From contig CM038921.1 of the NCBI GenBank assembly GCA_021904315.1, positions 8,090,146 through 8,154,145 on the forward strand: a DNA stretch of 64,000 nt, in the 5' to 3' direction. The first letter of the stretch is position 1. Each line of letters begins with the position of its first letter. This document shows, one piece after another, positions 54,420 through 64,000 of this stretch. The position numbers were made by a program, and so were the translations under genes. Source of the DNA: Sphagnum magellanicum. Lineage: Eukaryota; Streptophyta; Sphagnopsida; Sphagnales; Sphagnaceae. The notes below the pieces were generated by a model. The model was not told where the DNA came from and did no database searches. It saw only the letters and a program-made list of their open reading frames with translations.

Positions 54420-55022
54420 CCATAAAACTTTGGATAGATCCAAAGAATAACATAATTACACCATTACATAATTCCATAGACGAGGACTTAAAAGCCAAAG
54501 TTGACACTCTTTTGTGTGTCAATCCCACGTTTTGATCAGCTTTGAGAAATGTGCCAAGTTTTTGGCAGCATCTTGGTGGGCCGGAGGATGGCTGTTGTTG
54601 CTTCCTCTTTTCCCAGTTCAATGACAAACAACGCGGATTGAGTAAGTAGCTTTTGCAGTTTAAACTGTTCCCAAGTTCCTTCCCATCATCGCCCCCCCCA
54701 CGCAGAAATCCACATGGAAAACAAACGTGGTTTGAAATCGTGCTCCCTAGTTCCGAATCCCCCGCGCACGGAACACCCACCCCACCCGCGTCTTCCCTTT
54801 TCAGCTCACGAGTTGTCGAGTTCCATCATGATACCCACCCACAAGTTTAGAATTAATTTTTAAAATTTTTGGGTTTCTGAAGTTTTGATATAAAAGAGTT
54901 GTAAGAGAGTTTTAGAATTCGTCGAGTTTAAAATTAAAAAAAAACAATTTGTTGCGAGGTGGTTGATGATTTCTTGAGTGAAGGAAGGGAAGGAGAGACG
55001 GAAGGAAGGAGAAATCAAAATC
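54420..55022 (+). promoter_or_regulatory. Upstream region and leader of the SRPBCC gene
   Basis: A GC-richer block (54500-54840), with C-rich words such as CGCCCCCCCCACGC on the plus strand, precedes a purine-rich leader (GAAGGAAGGGAAGGAGAG, about 54978-55010) just before the start codon. No TATA box can be assigned with confidence. Confidence 0.4.
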
Positions 55023-56576
55023 ATGGGTTCGTCGTCAATGGAGGAATTGTTATCGAAGCAGGAGGAGAAGGAGGAGGAGAGAAAATGGAGTGGGGGAGTA
55101 GAACTAACCCTAGAATGTCCAGTGAAGAGTGCATGGGCATTGCAGTCAGATTTCGCGGGTTTACACAAATGGGTACCGACAGTTCGCAAATGTGAGTTAG
55201 TGGAGGGAGAGAACAAGAAGGTAGGATGTTTGAGGTACTGCAAAGGAACCTCATGGGTGTACGAAAGGTTGCTGGAATTCGACGACCACAACATGTACAT
55301 GTCTTATAGGATGGAGAGCAACCACTTCGTCTTTCCCAAAGGCTTCCAAGGCTACGTTTCCAAAGTCCGGGTGGGTCACATCATCATCTTACCTTCCTTC
55401 ATGTCTCTTCAACTTCCTTGCTTCTTGAAGCTGCAAGAAATCTGTTATCCTTATTGTTTTTCAGAAACAGCAGCAATTCATGAGCCTGTCAATCTAACCC
55501 AGAGGAAACACTCCAAAAATCAGGCAGTTCTTTACAATCAAATGTCTACATGTATTTTATCCACCTGTTGCAGCTGCTGATTCAATCCTTTCAATCTACT
55601 CCCAAAAGTGGGACTGACTGATGGCATTTGGAATTGTTCTAAACACATTTCATTGCTCATTCTATATTCTTCTATCTGCTCACAAAAAGTAGTAGCAGAG
55701 AATTCGGAATGTTTGACACACGTTTCACTGCTGAGTCAATCCTTCAATCCACTACCAAAAATCACATGCATGGTAATTGGAATGTTCAAAACACATTTCA
55801 CTGTGATTCTTTACCAAAATCAGTTTGTGCAGTCTGATGAATCATGTACTTGAAAAAATAGCGCACACAATCCTGAAAGGCCACAAGGAGGAGTTACAGA
55901 GAAACATTGACTTGTCTGTTTGATCCTACAGTCATTTTTTTGGTATGAGTGAACAGTTGCACTAGTTTAATCAAGAAAGTGAACAAAATGGAGGGAAAAA
56001 AGGAGAAGATGAGGATGATGAAAGCACCAGAAACACTATCATGTTCTGTAATTGCAACCAGAAAATTGTGTATAACTGAAACTTCCTTTGTGAGCAAGAG
56101 GAATTTGAACTATCTACTTCTGTCTGCCTGAGCAATTCCAAGAAAGATTTCTAGCAAAACTCAGTAGTATGGTCCATGAGCTGCTTTAAGTCAGAGAATT
56201 CCTTATGGGTTTTAGTTTAGGTGGATGCAACTATCAGAAAACTCTGTATGGATGAACATAAGTAGGACTTACCACCAGTGTGCTCACCCTTAACAGAGCC
56301 CACAATCACTCACAAGGTCTTGCTGTGGTGAGTATAGCAGTCAACACAAGGATGTTTCATACTGCCTAGAAAATAGCTTGTAGTTTAATGAATTGAGCTT
56401 TTACTGTGTTGCAGCTGCGAGATGGTGGTGAGGGCAAGACTTTTGTTTCCTGGACATACAGTGTCAATCCTGTGTTCAGTCAGACCGAAGAACAGCTCAC
56501 CAAATTCATGACTGCTTTGTATACCAACACTCTCAAGCACCTTGAAACTGCAGCTAATTTAAGATCCAAGCTCTAG
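55023..56576 (+). CDS. SRPBCC (polyketide cyclase / lachrymatory-factor-synthase-like) protein, 169 aa
   Basis: Two exons, 55023-55370 and 56415-56576; donor GTGGGT, acceptor TGTTGCAG, phase 0. The protein opens with a Glu-rich tail (residues 1-20), then shows the START-like helix-grip pattern: WSGGVELTLECPVKSAWALQSDFAGLHKWVP, charged strands with CELVEG, GCLRYC, WVYERLLEFDD, and a C-terminal long helix (TKFMTALYTNTLKHLETAA). Length and layout fit plant Bet v1/PYL-like LFS-type proteins. The family binds small hydrophobic ligands; some members isomerise sulfenic acids, but the ligand here is unknown and it need not be an enzyme. The start MGSSSMEELL gives the usual length, although the frame is open 15 codons further upstream to another Met at 54978. 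Confidence 0.83.
55570..55840 (+). repeat. Degenerate tandem repeat in the SRPBCC intron, about 78-bp unit
   Basis: GGAAT(G)TT...ACACATTTCACTG words recur three times (about 55630, 55710 and 55780) with TCAATC and CTACC(A)AAA words between. The copies are well diverged. Confidence 0.55.
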
Positions 56577-57590
56577 GCTTTACCATGTCTCATCACATAT
56601 TATTCAATCAAGTAGAAAATGGTCAATAAATCATTCCTCTGCAAAACCTGTGGGCCATTCCACACTTCATCACAGCATGTGGCAAGAATACTCAAGAGGT
56701 AATTTACTTCAAAGCAAAGAAGTAGCAATTGTCGGAATAGGTATGTTTTACCTATGCTTGAAATGTACAACTATCCATAGACAAGTTTTTACCTAGCAGA
56801 TGATCATCATATTTGTCAGCAAGGCAGTCTCACAATGTGGCAATGAACTCTGTGGACTTGCCTTCTCTTGTAAACCTCTGGAGGGCAAAGGGTTTGCTCA
56901 CTTGAGAAATGTGGCTATGACTATTAAAGCTTCTCCTGGACTTGACCATTTAATCCCCAAACTAGCTCCCAGTCCTCCTCCTGCATGCTGACTGCTCCAG
57001 TTCTGCATGTGTGCTGAACTTAACAATGAATAAATGGAAAGTCATGCTGCACATTGCGTATTACCTACAAATACCCAGCACCTGATGAAACTCCATTGCA
57101 CAGAAAAAAAACCATTGCATTATTTTGTCACAAAGCTCAAATGGTCCAAATCCTTATCACTTGTGACAAAGCTCAAAATTTGCAATTGACAGACACCAGT
57201 TATCTTCTACCAATTTACATCAAGCAGAGAGTTGTTTCTAGCATCTTCAAGTGCAGCTCTACAGGAGAACAACAAAACCATTTTCAGACAATTCAAGCAA
57301 CAAAGTACACTCTGCAAAAAATTGATATCTAACAAATATTTCATGGTTCATGATAACGAGTTTTGTCAATTCAGTCTTTTCACAGCCTCATTCCCAGAGA
57401 ACTTTCAACCCTATTCTGCACTGTGGTGTGTCATTTGAGGTCATGGTGACAACACAACCTCAGATCCATCACAGATCCTCCCCACTGTCTTCTTTTGATC
57501 CTGAAAAAGAGTAGACAATCATTACTTCTCGATTCAAATGGGCATCCATGTCATGCACACCACAAGACCAGAACCAACACTATCAAAACT
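56577..57590. other. SRPBCC 3' flank, no further gene seen
   Basis: An AATAAA-like signal (GTCAATAAATC) lies about 45-55 bp after the stop. Beyond it no recognisable coding region; short ORFs are unconvincing. Confidence 0.45.
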
Positions 57591-57599
57591 AACAAAGTT

Positions 57600-57790
57600 G
57601 CACACATGAAAACATATCTTTCATAAGAATAGAGAAATCTCCATTCTCATGATGAAGAAGAAACAGCAAGGTTAACTAACACTTCCTCAGGAAGCCACAG
57701 AAAGAACCAAACAAGGGGAAACAAAAACAAAACGAAAACAAAAAACACACACTGGTATGAACAAAAGTGAAAACATGCACACAAATCAAA
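57600..57790 (-). repeat. Dispersed repeat D, inverted copy
   Basis: The reverse complement of this segment matches 44185-44356: CTTTCTGTGGCTTCCTGAGG, AACCTTGCTGTTTC and CTATTCTTATGAAAGATAT appear in the same order. Copies differ by point changes and small indels. Confidence 0.75.
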
Positions 57791-58425
57791 CAAGGTGGTT
57801 GTTTTGTGTTTTTGTTGTGGTTTTGAGATTGAATTCCTGTGGTTTGCAGGTGAGTATTTTTGAAACATGAAAGACAAGACTCCAGAGCCACACCAATAAA
57901 CATAAAACAGTCACAACTCCATTCAAATTTGAACTGGGTTCCAACAACAAATATCGGAGTACAAAAAACTAATTTCCTGCAATAAATACCTAACAACCAT
58001 CCTTGTGTCAACCCTGCCTATTTTTGTCTTGTAAGATCTCCAATTTCCTACTCATTTTATCCCTGTCTTGCATGCAGAGCTGTGAGCGCTTGTATTTCAC
58101 TCTAGCTCTCGCCCCTTGAGTTTTTGAACTTGCTACTCTTTCTTTGTTCTTCCTCTCTGTATGTGTAGCACTCTCTCTGCTACCTAGCACTCCCTTCTAG
58201 CCCCTGCTCTGTAAAGCAAGCCATACATACACAGGAATGTCTTTCCATCTTCTCCATGCTACATGCCACTGCACATAGGTGAACTGTTTCCATTGCTGAG
58301 ATCCCAAGTAACAAATCCACATACCCAAAGGCTTCTCTCCTTGAGGACATCAGTTTTTTAACCCAGCAGTGAAAATGATCTGCAATGGGCTGCTGCTGAT
58401 GATGGTTGGGTGCTGCAAGCAATTA
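57791..58425. other. Intergenic DNA, no gene seen
   Basis: No recognised family on either strand. Short minus-strand ORFs are present but show no domain. Confidence 0.4.
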
Positions 58426-58430
58426 AAAGC

Positions 58431-58765
58431 ATTGCAGATTTATCAATAAAACTTGTAATTCATTTTGCTCATGAGAAAAATGTAAGCAAATAAAAGCATT
58501 GCAGATTCATCAACAAAATTTGCAATTCATTTTGCTCATGAGAAAAATGCAAGCAAATTAAATCATTGCAGATTCATCAATAAAATTTGCAGTTCATTTT
58601 GCTCATGAGAAAAATGCAAGAACATAAAATCATTGCAGATCCATTAATAAAAATTGCAATTCATTTTGCTCATGCAAAAAATGCCAGCAAATAAAATCAT
58701 TGCAGATTCATCGATAAAATTTTGCCATGCATTTTGCTCGTGAGCAAAAGGGCATGCAGTTTCTG
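58431..58765 (+). repeat. Five-copy minisatellite, exact 67-bp period
   Basis: ATTGCAGAT starts at 58431, 58498, 58565, 58632 and 58699, each time followed by TTCATTTTGCTCATGAG and AAAAATG(C/T). Unit length is constant, although the last copy is more diverged (GCATTTTGCTCGTGAG). Confidence 0.93.
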
Positions 58766-59405
58766 TTATAGCATCACATCCTCTCTCTCTCTCTCTCAAA
58801 ACATTGAGTCTTGAACAGGACAAGAAAGAATGAAGGGCTTGAACAAACATACATACCCCAAGATCTGTTGAACAAGATAGATGGGGCATTTTCTGCAGGT
58901 AAGCGCAGATGCAGTGAAGGCAATCTCATGCATCTGACCTGTGTTGATGATGACTCTGCTCTCACTAGCAACCACGGTCATCTCCTCCCTGGTGGTGCCG
59001 GCAGGTTTGCCCGTCTGAAGCCTCCTGCAAACAGCAGCAGAGTTGTCGATCGGACACTGATCTGTTGCGAGCATGAATTAGGATTTATGAAGCATACTAT
59101 GACAAAGAAAGGAGCGATGGAGAATGTGTGCAGAAGCAAAGATGGTTCTTCTCGACATCTCCTTCAGTCAGATAGCCAAGAAAGAATTCAACGCAGTCCA
59201 AAAGAAGGGATTGACAAACCAGCCGCATAGAAACACACAAAAAGGAATGCCGCTGCAAAGACAACAATTTACAGCTCAAGCTGCTGCGGAAACAGGAAGA
59301 AAGAATGCTCTCAGGCTTTTCAATTCAGTGCCAGATTCAAACGGGAAATAGTACACGATGGAGCTACAATTCTACGGCGTTCAATGAACGATACTTCTTT
59401 TTGTT
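58766..59405. other. Probable 3' region of the BIC-like gene, function uncertain
   Basis: A CT run (about 58782-58797) is followed by mixed-composition DNA with overlapping ORFs on both strands, none recognisable. Given the minus-strand BIC-like gene ending at 59408, this is most simply its 3' UTR and flank. An additional unrecognised exon cannot be excluded. Confidence 0.35.
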
Positions 59406-59407
59406 TT

Positions 59408-60304
59408 CTACGTAACCTGTGGCAATAACACCACGGGAGAGACTGAAGCAGGACGTGGACGGCCGACTGGAAGCCTGGAGGAAGCTAGGCGTGACTTGGA
59501 AAGAGAGTCGTTCATCAAAGCGGCCCTGGCTATCATGAGGCCCAGCGGACGCAATGCATCTTCCACAGCGCCATGGGGAGCCCATTCCTTGAGCTTCTCT
59601 TCGCCAGGCCAGGTTTCAGGAATCACAACTTTACCGGACATTTGCTGCCTAAACAGCTGGATCCTTTCCCTCGGAGACATCATCTCCAGCCTGGCTGCTT
59701 CCCATGATGCAGCATCCGTCACGGTAGAGGAGGTTTGAGGAATCACACGATCGCTGTTACAGTCCCGGAAATCCGAATCTTTGGCAATAACCCTCACAGA
59801 TCGATCCGCACATTGATGTGATCCTGTATTGGTTGGAGCCTCAAAAAGACAAGCAATAGATCTTGCTACATTGCTGCTGCCTACGACGTCATGCTCACTG
59901 CAGCACTGTGAAGAAGAGGTGGATGACCGCGACGTCTGAACAACCAGTCCATCACACGACCTTAGCTCACTACAACAACAACGATTCCACGGCCCTGAAG
60001 AATAAGCTTCAACAGGCATCGAAACTAAACTAAGCTCTCTGAATTGGAGTAACGGAGGCGCGGAATTACTAGAGCCCTGGACGACTACATGAATCGAATC
60101 ATCAGCCGTCGCTCGCTTCTTCTGCATATAACCCCGATCACGCTCTCCTACCGTGGCAGCAGCATCCAAGCTTCTCAGTTTCTCACAAGAAGAACTCGCC
60201 CTCCGGTTACCCGCCTCATGATCATCAAGTCCCGCACACATATCGCCTCCTCTCGCCGGATCAATCCAGGCTGCACATAAACAACCACGGGACTCTGCAA
60301 ACAA
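59408..60304 (-). CDS. BIC-like protein (blue-light inhibitor of cryptochromes), 298 aa
   Basis: Uninterrupted minus-strand ORF. The C-terminal segment (residues about 211-266) matches the conserved core of plant BIC proteins: PRERIQLFRQQMSGKVVIPE, then W-x-x-E-x-x-LK-W, then L-x-P-x-G-x-x-x-ARAAL. This corresponds to the BIC1/BIC2 pattern of HR-x-E-V-x-GRV-x-IP, W-x-Q-E-x-x-x-x-W and ARAAL. BIC proteins bind light-activated cryptochromes and block their dimerisation in the nucleus. The rest is Ser/Cys-rich, low-complexity and presumably disordered, making this about twice as long as Arabidopsis BIC1. In several positions it departs from the angiosperm core (Phe for His in the HR pair, Pro-Gly for Gly-Gln). 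The start is the first Met of the frame; a later Met (residue 22) is possible. Confidence 0.78.
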   Translation of the reverse strand: MFAESRGCLCAAWIDPARGGDMCAGLDDHEAGNRRASSSCEKLRSLDAAATVGERDRGYMQKKRATADDSIHVVVQGSSNSAPPLLQFRELSLVSMPVEAYSSGPWNRCCCSELRSCDGLVVQTSRSSTSSSQCCSEHDVVGSSNVARSIACLFEAPTNTGSHQCADRSVRVIAKDSDFRDCNSDRVIPQTSSTVTDAASWEAARLEMMSPRERIQLFRQQMSGKVVIPETWPGEEKLKEWAPHGAVEDALRPLGLMIARAALMNDSLSKSRLASSRLPVGRPRPASVSPVVLLPQVT

Positions 60305-61225
60305 TTCGGAGTCGGACTTTGGACGGATCTACATACTCTTTCTTTAGCAGATCGCAATTCAGCAGTTGGAATCACCTCTCTTTTTCTTGAACACTCTCAC
60401 TTCAAGAGATTCGTGCGATTGAAGTGCTAATCATTCTCCAGATCAATCAGAATCCGTGAACGACAGACAGATAGTGCAGCAGCAGCTAATGCGTCCTGAA
60501 TCCACTTCCGACGACGATTATGACGGCGACTTCAGCAAGCTTCCACCTGCACCAAAGACATCAAAATGAACGCACAAAATGGAGAGGTCTAACCGGAATT
60601 TTACAGCGACGAAAAAAAGAATTTGCGAAGAAGAAGAAAAAGAAGGACAAGAAGATGAGCACAGGTAGTAAGAGTTGCATTTGCTGCTGATTTATTGCCG
60701 TCAAAACTTCCAGACAATAATATGTGTTATATATTTTTTGAAAATTAAAAAAAAAGGTGCATTATCAACAGGAACAGAAAGTAAAACAAGAAACGAGGAA
60801 CGAGCACAGTTGATTCTGACGAAATAGTCGGGAGATTTTTTTGCGAGTATTTTTCTTCCCTTGCGACGACGCTGCGACATCAGCTTCGGGAGAATGGAAA
60901 CCCCGGCGCGGTGAATCGACCAATCACAAGCCTCGCGTTTTTTGCTCCACATGCCCGTTCTCTGGTGTCTACACATGCCACGTACCTACCTATATGGCCG
61001 CCCCGCGCGGGGCTCGAACTCTCTCGTTCTCTTGAGTTCCATTCTGTTCCCGGGACGACCACCCTGTCCCTTTCTCTCACGGTTGGGTTATTCATGAACG
61101 TTCCCAGTTCCCAGATTCCACGCCATTCCCCCACGTTTACACGTTCCCTTATACCCCCCCTCCCCCCCCCCGCTTTGCCCCCTTTTTCTTTCGGCCGTCT
61201 CCTTGGCTGACGGTGAAAGGCAATC
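60305..61225 (-). promoter_or_regulatory. BIC-like gene leader and promoter region, GC-richer, with C-rich tract
   Basis: The region upstream of the minus-strand gene is richer in GC and CpG than most of the window. A nearly pure C tract lies at about 61147-61171 (plus strand). Short ORFs on both strands show no domain. TATA box and start site not assignable. Confidence 0.4.
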
Positions 61226-61345
61226 GCCGTTCCAAGAGGCGAGCAATCACCGTTCCATGAGCTCGGTAAGTCTTTGCCGTTCAATGCACTAAGTAAATCT
61301 TCGCCGTTGGACGATGAGAACGGTAAAAATTTGGCCGTTCGATGA
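61225..61345 (+). repeat. Reiterated GCCGTTC motif (five occurrences in about 120 bp)
   Basis: CCGTT(C/G) occurs at about 61227, 61250, 61277, 61303 and 61335, several followed by (C/A/G)ATGAGC and a GGTAA word. Spacing of 23-32 bp is irregular. It may be a decayed minisatellite or a cluster of binding sites upstream of the BIC-like gene. Confidence 0.5.
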
Positions 61346-61774
61346 GCGGGGCAGTCATCGTCGAATCAGCTGCACAATAATTCCGTTCAAGTTTTGGATA
61401 ACTAGAATTTTAAATGAAAAAGATTTTACTTAGTCAGCGAGCATGCTACCATGGCAGTTAAACTATAGAAGGTAGAAAACGAAGGGAAAACTAACTCTTG
61501 GGTTAGTCCCTGTGGTTGTGGTTTTGCATAGTCAGCGAAGAGGAGGGGTGGGATGGCTATTAACACATGCGAAATAACCAGACCCCAGGTTATTGTGTAT
61601 GGCCGCAGTGAACCAGAACCCACCAGTGCATCCATGTGGATGGATGGTGCACAGATGGGTTGTACCTTTTTCGTCCCTCCCTGTCCCTGGGCTAACCAAG
61701 GTCGTTGACCTCCCTCAGTCCAGGTTAGTTTTTTTTGGGAACTTTTTTTGTCCTCACCCCAGACGCCTGCCCAA

Positions 61775-61945
61775 GTCTCACCTACCTACCTACCTACCTA
61801 CCTACCTTCATTTAGACTACCTATCTATGCACACTAGTCTCCTCCCTCCCCCACCTACCCACTCACCACCCAGTTACCTACCTACTCACCCACACATCTA
61901 CTTACCTACCCACCCACACATCTACCTACCTACTTATGTACCTAG
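61775..61945 (+). repeat. ACCT/CACC tetranucleotide-type microsatellite
   Basis: A clean CTAC-type run at about 61780-61806, then a degenerate continuation with a CACCCACACATCTAC unit repeated twice (about 61887-61930). A weaker patch of the same motif lies at 62026-62041. Confidence 0.9.
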
Positions 61946-62089
61946 GCACTAAATCTTCACCAAGGCGATGAGGACACATGATGATGAGGATGTTGCAATT
62001 TACTAAGTAGGTTGCTCCATCACCCTTCCTACCTACCTACCAAACCTTGTAACCTCACAATTGCCAAAAGCAATGTTCCAATGACTCAA

Positions 62090-62337
62090 ATGAAGGTATT
62101 AAGCGTCATAAATTATATGGTCATCAAAATAGTTTTGCATGTGCAACTAGAAAAATGCAACTAATCATAGATGTATAAATGTATATAACCATGTTATATA
62201 AATTTTATAATCATACCATACATACAATTCAAATATTGTCGCATGCAATTAATTACATGTTGGTTGCAATTTGTCCAAGGCAATTGTAAAGAATTTTAGT
62301 TGCATGCGACAATTGCAAAAGCCCAATTTTCTTCTAG
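62090..62337 (-). mobile_element. CACTA-type transposon terminus
   Basis: The plus strand ends AATTTTCTTCTAGTG, whose reverse complement CACTAGAAGAAAATT is the standard plant CACTA end. The adjoining 200 bp is rich in TTGCAATT/GCATGCAA inverted words, as in CACTA sub-terminal regions. The partner terminus was not found in the window, so this is one end or a fragment. Confidence 0.55.
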
Positions 62338-63115
62338 TGTCGATAGGGTAATGCAAATGCACTAGATTATTTTGTTGGTAGGCAATACCCTTAGTAACAA
62401 TTTGATTTATTGTCATCTCATTTAGTTCATCAATGCACTACCCTAATGATATCATTGAAAATACCTTATCTAACCCAATTCACTTTTGCATTACCACCAA
62501 GGTTATTCAAGGTAATGCAAATGTACTAGATTAATCTACTATTTTGCAATACCACCAAGGTTATTTTATTTTATTTTATTCCATTTAACTCATTTAATAC
62601 CCATAGAAATTGCTTGGGATTTTGGCATTGTTGCATTACCTACATCTAGTGATGTTAACCCATCATTTTGCATGTGAGTATTGGGAATAAATTATTAGGT
62701 TTTGTTTATAATTCATTTCAATTTAATTAAAATGAATGTTTTGCATACCATATTAAGTAAAGTTTAATCAATTGGTAGTTACAAATGCATGGAACATGAT
62801 ATATTTTTTTGTGGTCCCTTCCTTCAAATCTAAAGCACTCCCTTACTCTTAAGACATCTTGCTATGGGGATTTGCCTATTTCAACATAGTTTCATGCCAA
62901 TATTTCAACCGACTAATTGAATTGCCCAAACCATCCTCCACTCAACTCAAGACCATGCTAGGGTGCATTGATTCACTGGGATGTGTGACACGAAGGTTTC
63001 AGATCTTTGATGCAACAATTTGTAGATGTGATGTTACATAGCCACAAAGTTGGACACTAGCTGACTATTACACTTGTGGGTGATCTTGGCCATTGTATCC
63101 TATAACCAACATAGG
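62338..63115. other. Intergenic DNA, no gene seen
   Basis: AT-rich. GGTAATGCAAATG(C/T)ACTAGATTA appears twice (about 62347 and 62512), a short direct duplication. No recognised gene. Confidence 0.45.
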
Positions 63116-63117
63116 AT

Positions 63118-64000
63118 TCACTCCATGGGGGTAAATGACCTTTCGGTCTTTTGATTGTCAACACCATCATAAGAAAAGGGGCCATTTGCTAGGTTTGCAA
63201 AGATTGCCTTAAACCCATTATGGTTGGTCTCATACCATGTGCCACAATACTCAATGATATTGTCCAAAGTAAGGTTGGTACATGTCATGAAAACAACAAT
63301 TTGGTGCTTGCACAAATTGTTGCACAATGCCCACTCGCATGTGCAAGATGCATATTCAATGAAAGGGGCATGAAGATTATAAATGACACCAAGATGGTGT
63401 TGGTTTTGCACCATTCATGCACTAACATTGGTATTGCCCAAATCACATCGATGTGTGGGATCATGAATGCCTTCTCCACAATTGCTACCATAAATTGTGC
63501 AAGAACCTTGTTTTTTATGAACCCTTGCCTTTCTATTTCTGCTTGATGCATATAGTATTGTGCCACAATTGTAATTAGCCTCCACACCAACCAATCAATG
63601 CGACACCCCCTAAGACCTTTTGTTTCAAAAGATAATTTTTATTTCAAAGCCCCATGGTAAGATTCTATGTTACTTTGGGTATCATGATTTGAGTGTGGCA
63701 CTCAACAAAATCCCACCATCCACAAGTCTAGATGGACATGCACATTGCATATGATGGCCATGGGTTAGTTTTTATGGGTTTAAACCCAACAAAATAATTC
63801 ATATTACATTCACAAACCCATGGATCTTGGCAAACACATTAAGGTGGGTTGATTACTTACCAAGTTGGCAATAGTACACCCAAAAAGATGTAGTCCATGA
63901 ATCATTAGGTTTAAGGTTATCAAAGGTGTCCACCACCTTCTTGCTCCTATGTGCTTTGAAAAATTTAATCATTTCTCTAGGTTTGATGGACATGAACATC
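63118..64000 (-). pseudogene. Broken MULE-type transposase C-terminal part with SWIM zinc finger, runs off right edge
   Basis: Reading the minus strand from the right edge: EMIKFFKAHRSKKVVDTFDN near 63930-63980, IDWLVWRLITIVAQYYMHQA near 63540-63600, FIKNKVLAQFMVAIVEKA near 63470-63530, then a frameshift at about 63410 and NLHAPFIEYASCTCEWALC, NNLCKHQIVV (63300-63370). The pattern C-T-C-E-W-A-x3-N-L-C-K-H is the CxCx8CxH SWIM zinc finger found in MuDR-type transposases and FAR1/SWIM proteins. Stops around 63640-63860 and the frameshift make it non-functional. The DDE catalytic part would lie right of the window. Confidence 0.65.

Noticed and set aside
58811..59230. Plus-strand ORF of 139 codons downstream of the 67-bp repeat
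   Set aside because: No family recognised, overlaps open frames on the other strand, and lies in the probable 3' region of the BIC-like gene.
61593..61952. Plus-strand ORF of 119 codons, Pro/Thr/Tyr-rich
   Set aside because: The second half simply translates the ACCT microsatellite (YLPTYLP-type repeats); no domain.

Overview
The window is nuclear DNA of a land plant, probably a non-seed lineage (bryophyte, lycophyte or fern), although the sequence alone does not fix the species. Evidence: intron-rich genes with GT-AG borders, plant-only families (FBH/AKS-type bHLH, a BIC-type cryptochrome inhibitor, a plant JMJ17-like KDM5), TTTAGGG-type telomere-like motifs, and long AT-rich, CpG-poor stretches full of decayed transposons.

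Layout. (1) 1-8.6 kb: gene island with a KDM5/JARID1 histone demethylase on the minus strand (11 exons reconstructed, running off the left edge), separated by a shared divergent 5' region from a small single-exon LYR-motif gene on the plus strand. (2) 8.6-32.7 kb: AT-rich transposon sea with almost no genes. It holds a family of GGTAATGCCC palindromic repeats, a possible CACTA element, a decayed Ty3/gypsy element (gag twice, zinc knuckle, protease) into which a 947-bp LTR inserted (solo LTR with 5-bp target duplication), a GGTTAT-rich repeat, a 49-bp minisatellite, a MITE-like repeat and a long foldback. (3) 32.7-45.1 kb: gene island with a bHLH transcription factor gene (3 coding exons, 539 aa) and a nine-exon COMT-like O-methyltransferase gene (400 aa, putative plastid transit peptide and membrane segment), with a second MITE copy, several minisatellites and a 22-bp perfect hairpin between or inside them. 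(4) 45-55 kb: AT-rich again, with the remains of a multi-exon tyrosine-recombinase (Crypton-like) element at about 47.8-50.9 kb. (5) 55-60.3 kb: a two-exon SRPBCC protein gene and, on the minus strand, a BIC-like gene; a five-copy 67-bp minisatellite lies between them. (6) 60.3-64 kb: GC-richer BIC upstream region, ACCT microsatellite, a CACTA-type terminus and a broken SWIM zinc-finger transposase gene on the minus strand that runs off the right edge.

The genes do not form an operon-like unit. Several are regulators (H3K4 demethylation, light or ABA-type bHLH, cryptochrome inhibition), but each appears independently transcribed. The most unusual content is the Crypton-like recombinase with apparent spliceosomal introns, the nested solo LTR whose CpG content contrasts sharply with its decayed host, and the reconstructed membrane-anchored, possibly plastid-targeted COMT-like enzyme. 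All exon models were made by eye from reading frame, splice borders and family knowledge.
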